Source: CADCVW01 sp035644935
GTDB taxonomy: Bacteria > Pseudomonadota > Alphaproteobacteria > Sphingomonadales > Sphingomonadaceae
NCBI GenBank assembly: GCA_035644935.1
Contig: DASQNO010000063.1
Span: 1-21,423 of the forward strand
Length of the DNA: 21,423 nucleotides
Direction of reading: 5' to 3'
Position 1 is the first letter of the stretch; the number at the start of each line of letters is the position of its first letter. Below the pieces are notes generated by a model. It saw nothing but the letters and a program-made list of their open reading frames with translations, did no database searches and had not been told where the DNA came from. The translations under genes were made by a program, and so were the position numbers. Positions 7,127-12,477 of this stretch are shown in pieces.

Positions 7127-7852
7127 TCACGCTTGCGCGGCGTAGCGCGTCGGATCGGGGAGTCCGGCGTCCGCGAAGCCGGCGTGGCGCAGGCGGCAGC
7201 TGTCGCACAGGCCGCAATGAAGCGCGCCGCCGAACGGGGCCGCGGTCGCTGGCCCGATCACCGGGTCGTAGCAGGACCAGCTGGTCCCCGCGTCCAGACC
7301 GAGCCGGTCCGCCTCGCGTGCGATGTCGGCCTTGCCCATGTGCAGCAGCGGTGCGTGCACCGCGAAGCGGCCGCCTTCGACCCCGACCTTGGTAGCGAAG
7401 CTGGCAAGCGCTTCGAAGGCCTGGACGAATTCCGGACGGCAATCGGGGTACCCCGAATAATCGAGCGCGTTGATGCCGAGATACAGGTCGCGCGCGCCCT
7501 CCGCCTCCGCCCAGCCCAGCGCCAGGCTGAGGAAAATCGTGTTGCGCGCCGGCACGTAGGTGACGGGGATCGTGCCGCCATCTTCCGCGAACGTGTCGCC
7601 CGTCTTTGGCACATCCATCGCCGCCGTCAGCGCCGAGCCGCCGAACACGGACAGATCGACCGGCAGGACGACGTGCCGCTCGGCCCCGATCGCTTCCGCG
7701 ACCCGGGCAGCGGCGGCGAGCTCGACGCGGTGGCGCTGGTTATAGTCGATGGTAAGCGCCAGCACCGTGCGGCCGTCCTCCCGCGCGCGCGCGGCGGTGA
7801 CGAAGGAGTCCAGCCCGCCGGAGACGAGCACGATGGCCTTGGGATCTGACAT
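7127..7852 (-). CDS. queC: 7-cyano-7-deazaguanine (preQ0) synthase
   Basis: QueC uses ATP and ammonia to turn 7-carboxy-7-deazaguanine into preQ0, the step after QueE. The 241-residue protein has the PP-loop ATP-binding motif SGGLDS at 11-16, the TIDYNQRHRVEL block (34-45), VPARNTIFLSLALGWAE (100-116), and four zinc cysteines C194, C213, C216 and C219 (in CGLCDSCRLR). No clear Shine-Dalgarno sequence precedes the ATG. The gene lies downstream of the small RNA terminator at 7898-7926. Its promoter would have to lie in the 45 bases between, where I see only a weak candidate (TTGCCC, 17 bases, TAGCCC). No convincing preQ1 riboswitch is visible. Confidence 0.97.
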   Translation of the reverse strand: MSDPKAIVLVSGGLDSFVTAARAREDGRTVLALTIDYNQRHRVELAAAARVAEAIGAERHVVLPVDLSVFGGSALTAAMDVPKTGDTFAEDGGTIPVTYVPARNTIFLSLALGWAEAEGARDLYLGINALDYSGYPDCRPEFVQAFEALASFATKVGVEGGRFAVHAPLLHMGKADIAREADRLGLDAGTSWSCYDPVIGPATAAPFGGALHCGLCDSCRLRHAGFADAGLPDPTRYAAQA

Positions 7853-7897
7853 GAAGCGGGCGGGCTAGTCTTCGCAGTCCGCCGGGGCAAGTCCCCC

Positions 7898-7926
7898 AAA
7901 AGAAGGGCCGCCCGGTAAGGCGGCCC
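7898..7926 (-). terminator. Intrinsic terminator of the small RNA
   Basis: On the minus strand a perfect 8-base-pair stem (7919-7926 with 7905-7912) encloses a 6-base loop and runs into TTCTTTT (7904-7898). No protein gene ends just upstream of it, because hslO reads in toward 8047 and stops there. It therefore most naturally ends a short transcript begun near 7980, or also the hslO mRNA. Confidence 0.85.
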
Positions 7927-7980
7927 AGTTGAGGCGTTGAAGCCTTCTTAGGGAGGAGAACGTGCCCATGAACAGCACAC
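7898..7980 (-). ncRNA. Probable small regulatory RNA, SuhB-like
   Basis: The gap between hslO and queC holds an 83-base minus-strand unit that looks like a stand-alone small RNA. It opens with a GTGC/GCAC hairpin, then a single-stranded pyrimidine segment with CTCCTCCC (complement of 7951-7958), a match to an anti-Shine-Dalgarno sequence. A short AGGC/GCCT hairpin and an intrinsic terminator close it. A possible -10 box TAACGA (7985-7990) would place the 5' end near 7978. The order hairpin, CCTCCC loop, hairpin, terminator recalls the alphaproteobacterial SuhB small RNA and CCUCCUCCC-type RNAs, as I remember them. Family membership is an inference; the unit with its terminator is seen directly. 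Confidence 0.55.
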
Positions 7981-8002
7981 GCGATCGTTACGCCTGTGTT
8001 GG

Positions 8003-8018
8003 TAAACGGTTGCTTAAC
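8003..8018 (+). promoter_or_regulatory. Near-match to a CtrA-type site upstream of the small RNA
   Basis: TAAA-N7-TTAAC (8003-8018) matches the CtrA consensus TTAA-N7-TTAAC at 8 of 9 defined bases. It lies about 25-40 bases upstream of the predicted small RNA start and just after the hslO stop. Such AT-rich half-sites are rare in this GC-rich sequence. Binding is an inference. Confidence 0.3.
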
Positions 8019-8046
8019 ACGGCGTCTGAAGAGCCGCCGGGCGCGT

Positions 8047-8943
8047 TCAATGGGTCGGAAAGTGCGCCGGGACGGGGAAGCTCCGCGCGCAGAACTCGCA
8101 ATCGACGCGGATGACACCGTCGGCATCCGCCATTTCGTCGCGTTCTGCTGCGGCGAATCGCATGATCACGTCTCGAATATGGTCGGGATCGCAACGGCAC
8201 CCCTGCGCCAGTCCGACCGGATCCGTGATGCGGATCTCCGCCTCTTCGTTGAACAGGCGCCAGAGCAGGTCGTCCAGCGGCAAGGCGACATCCGTCAGTT
8301 CGGACGGCTTGATCGTCTCGCCCAGCGCGCGGACATGACCCCATTCGGGGTGGTCCAGCCGCGTATGGATGCGGTCGCGGCCCTCCTCGCCTTCCGGCAG
8401 ATGCTGGATCAGCAGTCCGCCCGCGTTCCAGCGTCCGCCCGATCTGCCGACGGCCAGCCGAACAAGACTGGGGATCTGTTCCGACTGCGCGAAATAGCTT
8501 TCCGCCGCTTCGCCTAGTGATCCCCCTTCGAGCGGCACGATGCCCTGATAGCGTTCCTTGGTCGCCGCCTGATCGAAAGTGATCGCCAGATAGCCGCGTC
8601 CGAAAAGCGCGAACAGCGAGGGTTCGACCGGACCCTGCGCCAGCCGCTCCGGGTCGTGGCGGACGTAGCCGCGCAGCGTCCCTGCCTTGTAGTCCGCGAC
8701 CAGCAGGTCGACGATGCCGCCCTTGGTCTGCGCCTGCAGCGTCAGCTGCCCGCCCGCGTCCTTGAGCATGGCGCCGAGCAGCGCGGTGAGCGTCAGCGCC
8801 TCCGCGAGCAGTCGCGCAATGGCGGGAGGGTAGTCGTGCGCGCCGAGGATGGTGTCCAATGTCCCGCCGAGTCGAACAAGGCGGCCGCGCGCGTGACGCG
8901 CCGGGATCGTGAAGCCCAGCGCGGTGTCCGTAGGCGCAATCAC
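8047..8943 (-). CDS. hslO: Redox-regulated chaperone Hsp33
   Basis: Hsp33 is a cytoplasmic holdase switched on by oxidation. The 298-residue protein has the complete C-terminal zinc switch: C249 and C251 (CRC), then C282 and C285 (CEFC), the CXC-X30-CXXC pattern of the family. Other typical stretches are RGRLVRLGGTLDTIL (19-33), LLGAMLKDAGGQLTLQAQTKGG (about 55-76) and VPLEGGSLGEAAESYFAQSEQIP (about 136-158). It starts with GTG at 8943, overlapping the argD stop by four bases (GTGA), so its translation is coupled to argD. In many alphaproteobacteria argF lies between argD and hslO; here it does not. Confidence 0.97.
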   Translation of the reverse strand: MIAPTDTALGFTIPARHARGRLVRLGGTLDTILGAHDYPPAIARLLAEALTLTALLGAMLKDAGGQLTLQAQTKGGIVDLLVADYKAGTLRGYVRHDPERLAQGPVEPSLFALFGRGYLAITFDQAATKERYQGIVPLEGGSLGEAAESYFAQSEQIPSLVRLAVGRSGGRWNAGGLLIQHLPEGEEGRDRIHTRLDHPEWGHVRALGETIKPSELTDVALPLDDLLWRLFNEEAEIRITDPVGLAQGCRCDPDHIRDVIMRFAAAERDEMADADGVIRVDCEFCARSFPVPAHFPTH

Positions 8944-10130
8944 GCCGCCGCCGCGATCGGTTCGTACTCCCGCGCCGCGGCGGACAGGCGTTCGACGAAC
9001 TCGGCGATGTGCGCGTCTTCGATGTTGAGCGGCGGCAGGATGCGCATGACGTTGTCGCCCGCGGCGACCGCCAGCAGGCCGCGCGTGCGCAGGTACGTGA
9101 CGAAGGCGCGGCTGTCCGACTTCATCTTGATACCCAGCATCAAGCCCATGCCACGGACGCCTTCGAACAGGCCATCATGGTTGGGGATCATTTGTTCCAA
9201 CGCGCCGCGAAGGCGCTCGCCCAAACGCCTGACGTTGGCCAGGAAAGCCTCGTCGGCCACGACGTCGAGCACCGCCTCTCCCGCCGCCATCGCCAGCGGG
9301 TTGCCGCCATAGGTCGATCCGTGCGTACCGATAACCATGCCGGAAGCCGCCTTCTCCGTCGCAAGGCACGCGCCCAACGGGAAACCGCCGCCGATACCCT
9401 TGGCGGTGGCCAGGATATCGGGCGTCACGCCATATTGTTCGTAGGCGTAGAGCGTTCCCGTGCGTGCCACCCCGCACTGCACCTCGTCGAAAACGAGCAG
9501 CAGGTCGCGCGCGTCGCACAGATCGCGCATGCCTTGCAGGAACTCGCGGCTGGCCGGGCGTACGCCGCCCTCGCCCTGGATCGGTTCGACCAGGAAGCCT
9601 GCCGTGCTGTCGTCGACCGCAGCCGTCGCGGCTTCGAGATCGTCGAAGGGCACGACCGTAAAGCCTTCCAGAAGCGGCGCAAAGCCGTCGCGCAGCTTGA
9701 TCTGATCGGTGGCGCTGACGGTGGCCATCGTGCGGCCGTGGAAGGCGTTGGAAAAGGTGATCAGCCTGTTCTTGTGCGGATTGCCAGCGGCATGGTGGTA
9801 GCGGCGAGCGGTCTTGATCGCGCACTCGACCGCCTCCGCGCCGGAATTGCCGAAGAAGACGGTGTCGGCGAAGGTCAGATCCACCAGTCGCTGCGCCAGG
9901 CGCTCGCCCTGCGGGCTGCCGTACAGGTTGGACACGTGCATCAGCGTCGCCGCCTGCCGCTGAATGGCGGCGATCAGATGGGGATGGCTGTGCCCCAGCA
10001 GGTTGACTGCAATGCCCGACGCGAAGTCCAGATAACGCGTGCCGTCCTCGCCGATCAGGTAAGGCCCTTCGCCCTTGACCGGCCGGACCTCCGAACGCGG
10101 GTATACGGGCATGAGCGGGGTGATCGCCAC
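8940..10130 (-). CDS. argD: Acetylornithine aminotransferase
   Basis: ArgD is a PLP enzyme that makes N-acetylornithine in arginine synthesis and often also acts as succinyldiaminopimelate aminotransferase for lysine. From the GTG at 10130 it has 396 residues; AGAGGA ends 6 bases before that GTG, so the longer reading to 10223 is rejected. The PLP-binding lysine is K244 in ATAKGIGGGFPLGA. Also visible are FGNSGAEAVE (93-102), the FHGRT motif (130-134), EPIQGEGG (182-189) and FDEVQCG (214-220). It is the first gene of the argD-hslO operon, behind an unusual leader (10144-10182). Confidence 0.96.
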   Translation of the reverse strand: MAITPLMPVYPRSEVRPVKGEGPYLIGEDGTRYLDFASGIAVNLLGHSHPHLIAAIQRQAATLMHVSNLYGSPQGERLAQRLVDLTFADTVFFGNSGAEAVECAIKTARRYHHAAGNPHKNRLITFSNAFHGRTMATVSATDQIKLRDGFAPLLEGFTVVPFDDLEAATAAVDDSTAGFLVEPIQGEGGVRPASREFLQGMRDLCDARDLLLVFDEVQCGVARTGTLYAYEQYGVTPDILATAKGIGGGFPLGACLATEKAASGMVIGTHGSTYGGNPLAMAAGEAVLDVVADEAFLANVRRLGERLRGALEQMIPNHDGLFEGVRGMGLMLGIKMKSDSRAFVTYLRTRGLLAVAAGDNVMRILPPLNIEDAHIAEFVERLSAAAREYEPIAAAA

Positions 10131-10143
10131 GGGAAATCCTCTT

Positions 10144-10182
10144 GGTCGCAGGCAAAGAAAAGGCGACCTGCGGGCCGCCTTT
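10144..10182 (-). promoter_or_regulatory. argD leader with competing terminator and antiterminator hairpins
   Basis: On the minus strand a 10-base-pair hairpin (10173-10182 with 10159-10168, loop 10169-10172, one G-U pair) runs straight into TCTTT, a terminator form. Its 3' arm can instead pair downstream. Bases 10163-10168 pair with 10144-10149 (GGTCGC with GCGACC), or 10167-10172 pair with 10147-10152 (CGCAGG with CCTGCG). Either alternative breaks the terminator and puts the U-rich run in a loop. A promoter sits just upstream (10194-10223), so these hairpins would be in the argD leader. The terminator may also simply end the upstream gene, whose stop is at 10247. Confidence 0.5.
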
Positions 10183-10193
10183 CCTCCCAGCAA

Positions 10194-10223
10194 TGTATAT
10201 GGACCGCGATCCCGCCGCGTCAA
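10194..10223 (-). promoter_or_regulatory. Probable promoter of argD-hslO
   Basis: TTGACG (10218-10223) and TATACA (10194-10199) are 18 bases apart on the minus strand, one of the better promoters in the window. Transcription would begin near 10187, giving a leader of about 57 bases before the GTG of argD. That leader includes the hairpin region 10144-10182. Confidence 0.55.
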
Positions 10224-10246
10224 CGCGGGCGCGATCGCCTGTTCAC

Positions 10247-10732
10247 TCAGTCGTCGTCGCGGTCGCGGCGGTCATAGCGGCGATCGTCATTGTAACGACG
10301 GTCATCATTGTAGCGACGATCGTCGTTGTAGCGCCCGTCATCCTGGTAGCGGCGCCCGTCCTGGCGATCTTCGCGGATCTGCTGCTGCAGGTTCTGCAGA
10401 CGCTGCTGGATGTCGTACGATTCACGCTGCGACAGACCATTGCGGGCGAAATCCGCGTAGCGGCGCTCGATCAGGTTGAGTTCGCGCTGCAGGCGGTAGG
10501 CCTCCCGCGGCGACACCGCCCCGCGTTGCGACACGCGCTGAATGCGCTCGCGCAAACGGTAGATGCGCTGCTGGATCTGCTGGTTCTGCTGCTGATAACC
10601 GTAGCGCTGCTGGTCGTAACGCTGCTGCTGCCCGTAGCCATTGTTGCGATACGAGTCCTGGTACTGCGCGGCGGCCGGCGCGGCGAGGGCCGCGCTTGAT
10701 GCCAATGCCACTGAAATGACGAGCTTACGCAT
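10247..10732 (-). CDS. Periplasmic Gln/Arg-rich coiled-coil protein, function unknown
   Basis: This 161-residue protein has a signal peptide (MRKLVISVALASSAALAAPAAAQ, likely cut after AAA at 22). Next comes a Tyr/Gln-rich stretch (24-53) and a long charged helix with coiled-coil character (about 54-121: QIQQRIYRLRERIQ, then YRLQRELNLIERRYADF). The C-terminal tail (128-161) consists almost only of Arg, Tyr, Asn and Asp in a six-residue repeat. AAGGAG lies 6 bases before the ATG. Short secreted proteins with a helical hairpin and an RYDD-type tail are common in sphingomonads and have no assigned role that I know. It stands alone between the ABC permease and argD. Confidence 0.8.
   Translation of the reverse strand: MRKLVISVALASSAALAAPAAAQYQDSYRNNGYGQQQRYDQQRYGYQQQNQQIQQRIYRLRERIQRVSQRGAVSPREAYRLQRELNLIERRYADFARNGLSQRESYDIQQRLQNLQQQIREDRQDGRRYQDDGRYNDDRRYNDDRRYNDDRRYDRRDRDDD
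10262..10351 (-). repeat. 18-base tandem repeat coding RYNDDR
   Basis: Five consecutive six-residue units occupy residues 128-157: RYQDDG, then three RYNDDR, then RYDRRD. The three central DNA units are nearly identical. The repeat forms the charged C-terminal tail of the coiled-coil protein and could vary in copy number between strains. Confidence 0.8.
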
Positions 10733-10789
10733 GTCTCACTCCTTGCCTGTTCCTAAGGCTGTTCTAAGAGCTTGGGCGTGAGATCATGC

Positions 10790-10815
10790 TGAACGGGTCC
10801 GACAGGAGCCGTTCA
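10790..10815 (-). terminator. Hairpin just after the ABC permease gene
   Basis: A 7-base-pair inverted repeat (TGAACGG at 10790-10796, CCGTTCA at 10809-10815) has three inner pairs (TCC with GGA) and a GACA loop. It begins one base after the permease stop. There is no U tract, so it may be a weak or factor-dependent terminator or an mRNA-stabilising 3' end. Confidence 0.45.
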
Positions 10816-10816
10816 C

Positions 10817-11656
10817 TTACGGCTTGAGTTTCCAGCCGCTGCGCAGCAGCGCGTAGGTAATCGCGCCAAGCGCGATGTTGATCGCCAGCAGCAGCAGCGC
10901 GCCGAAGCCGATGGGCGAGTCGGCGACCCCCAGGAACCCGTAGCGAAAGCCGGAAATGACGTAGAAGAACGGATTGGCGTGGCTGATCGCGTAGAATGTC
11001 GGCGACAGTTGGTCGACCGCGTAGAATGTCCCCGAGAGCAGCGACAGCGGCTGGACGACGAAGTTGGTGACCGACGCGGCGTGGTCGAACTTCTCCGCCC
11101 AGATCGACGTCAGCAGCCCGAGAAAAGCCAGCATCACCGACCCGTTGAGGCCGAACCACACCACCGCCCAGAGATGTTCGGGAATGTTGCGAACGCCCGG
11201 CCAGAACAGCATCGCGAACCACACGGCGAAGCCGACCAGCACGGCGCGCGTCACCGCGGCGCCGATCATGCCGGCGATCAACTCCCCGCTCGACAGCGGC
11301 GGCATCAGATAGTCGACGATGTTGCCCTGAATCTTGCCGACCAGCAGCGCGAAGCTGGAATTTGCGAACGCGTTCTGGATCATGCCCATGACGATAAGGC
11401 CCGGCGCGATAAACGCGGCGAACGGGATCCCCATGACCTGCCGACCCGCGCCACCGTTCCCGCCGCCCAGCGCGACGGTGAAGATCACCAGGAACAGCAG
11501 CGTGGTGATCGCCGGCGCCCACACGGTCTGCATCTGCACCTTGAAAAAGCGGCGCACCTCCTTCAAGTATAATGTCTTCAAGCCACCCAGGTTGACGTTC
11601 CGGATCACCGGCACACCAGGCTCCGTGCGCACCCAGGACGATGTCTTTTCGCTCAT
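10817..11656 (-). CDS. ABC-2 type transporter permease
   Basis: This 279-residue protein is an ABC-2 permease of the YadH/NodJ kind, exporting an unknown substrate through the inner membrane. After a cytoplasmic N-terminus with the amphipathic helix LYLKEVRRFFKVQMQTV (29-45) come about six membrane segments: 46-64, 77-95, 124-150, 161-185, 196-212 and 250-272. The ABC-2 signature region is PLSLLSGTFYAVDQLSP (203-219) followed by NPFFYVISGFRYGFLG (228-243). No ATP-binding subunit is next to it: upstream is the divergent gcrA and downstream the coiled-coil protein. The partner must be encoded elsewhere. Confidence 0.9.
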   Translation of the reverse strand: MSEKTSSWVRTEPGVPVIRNVNLGGLKTLYLKEVRRFFKVQMQTVWAPAITTLLFLVIFTVALGGGNGGAGRQVMGIPFAAFIAPGLIVMGMIQNAFANSSFALLVGKIQGNIVDYLMPPLSSGELIAGMIGAAVTRAVLVGFAVWFAMLFWPGVRNIPEHLWAVVWFGLNGSVMLAFLGLLTSIWAEKFDHAASVTNFVVQPLSLLSGTFYAVDQLSPTFYAISHANPFFYVISGFRYGFLGVADSPIGFGALLLLAINIALGAITYALLRSGWKLKP

Positions 11657-11722
11657 TCCCGTCGCCTAGGCGCTGACCGGGAAGGCGGCAAGCATCGCCC
11701 GAACGATTGGAAACTTGTCGCT

Positions 11723-12406
11723 ATGTCGTGGACCGACGAACGCATCGACCGTCTGAAAGCTCTCTGGACGGAGGGAAACACCGCCAGCCAGATCGCCGAC
11801 GATCTGGGCGGGGTGTCGCGCAACGCCGTGATCGGCAAGGCGCACCGGTTGGGGCTCGCGGCGCGTCCGTCGCCGGTCAAGGCCGCCGAGCCGAAGGACA
11901 AGCCCAAGGTCGACCCCGTTCCCGAGATCGCCGCAGTGCCCGAGCCGGAGCCGGAACCCGAAGTGCAGGAAGAGGAGCAGGCCGAGCCGGCCGGCATCGC
12001 GCCCGCGGACGCCGCCGGGCTCGAGGAGCCGCCTGCCGACGTGATCGCGCCCGAGCCCGTGGAAGCACAGCCGCGCGTCGTCTCCGTCGGCCCCGGCGGC
12101 TTCCTGCGCCAGGGTCCGGGCGACCAGCAGGCTCCGATCCCCCCCGCCCCGCCCCGCCGGCTGGTTCCGGCCAAGCCTTCGGCGGAGGTGGCGCACAAGA
12201 CCAGCCTGCTCGAGCTCAACGAGCGCATCTGCAAATGGCCGCTCGGGCATCCGGGCGAACCGGACTTCCATTTCTGCGGCAAGAAGTCGAACCCCGGCTT
12301 TCCCTACTGCGTCGATCATTGCGGGGTTGCGTACCAGGCGCAGCTCCCCCGCCGCGACCGCCGGCCGCCGCCGCCGATGCCGTTCGGCGGCCCCCGCATC
12401 CGCTAG
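11723..12406 (+). CDS. gcrA: GcrA cell-cycle regulator
   Basis: GcrA is an alphaproteobacterial transcription factor that binds sigma-70 RNA polymerase and activates promoters carrying GANTC sites methylated by CcrM. The 227-residue protein has the N-terminal DNA-binding domain (1-45: MSWTDERIDRLKALW, then SRNAVIGKAHRLGL). A long linker rich in Pro, Glu and Ala follows (about 50-155). The conserved C-terminal segment (162-206) has CKWPLGHPGEPDFHFCG and PYCVDHCGVAYQ, with C170, C185, C196 and C200; it corresponds to the polymerase-binding part. Caulobacter GcrA is shorter, so the linker is expanded here. The gene is divergent from the ABC permease with 66 bases between. I saw no GANTC in that gap. 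Confidence 0.96.
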   Translation: MSWTDERIDRLKALWTEGNTASQIADDLGGVSRNAVIGKAHRLGLAARPSPVKAAEPKDKPKVDPVPEIAAVPEPEPEPEVQEEEQAEPAGIAPADAAGLEEPPADVIAPEPVEAQPRVVSVGPGGFLRQGPGDQQAPIPPAPPRRLVPAKPSAEVAHKTSLLELNERICKWPLGHPGEPDFHFCGKKSNPGFPYCVDHCGVAYQAQLPRRDRRPPPPMPFGGPRIR

Positions 12407-12441
12407 CGCCTGGGCGATCGCCGACTTACCGAGGCGCTCGC

Positions 12442-12471
12442 TTGGCATGACGAGTTCGCGCGCCCTATAGC
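12442..12471 (+). promoter_or_regulatory. Probable promoter of parE, placed for a leaderless mRNA
   Basis: TTGGCA (12442-12447) and TATAGC (12466-12471) are 18 bases apart. Six bases separate the -10 box from the parE ATG at 12478, so the predicted transcript starts at the start codon. No Shine-Dalgarno sequence precedes the ATG. The same arrangement is seen at trmL. Confidence 0.5.
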
Positions 12472-12477
12472 GTCGGC

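Noticed and set aside
7853..7897. Possible preQ1 riboswitch ahead of queC.
   Set aside because: The stretch is only 45 bases long and I could not find the stem and A-rich tail needed for a preQ1 pseudoknot.
7869..7970. A minus-strand frame of 34 codons running through the small RNA and its terminator.
   Set aside because: It has no ribosome site, it translates straight across a perfect terminator, and its sequence is better explained as structured RNA.
7968..8114. A 48-codon plus-strand reading frame with a good AGGAG sequence before its ATG, starting in the hslO-queC gap.
   Set aside because: More than a third of it is antisense to the hslO end, the product has no recognisable features, and its apparent ribosome site is just the complement of the small RNA's CTCCTCCC loop.
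9009..10277. A 422-codon plus-strand frame.
   Set aside because: It is the antisense shadow of argD and has no recognisable domain.
10747..10777. Direct repeat CTGTTCCTAAGG / CTGTTCTAAGA upstream of the coiled-coil gene.
   Set aside because: Two short imperfect copies with no link to a clear promoter; too weak to call a regulator site.
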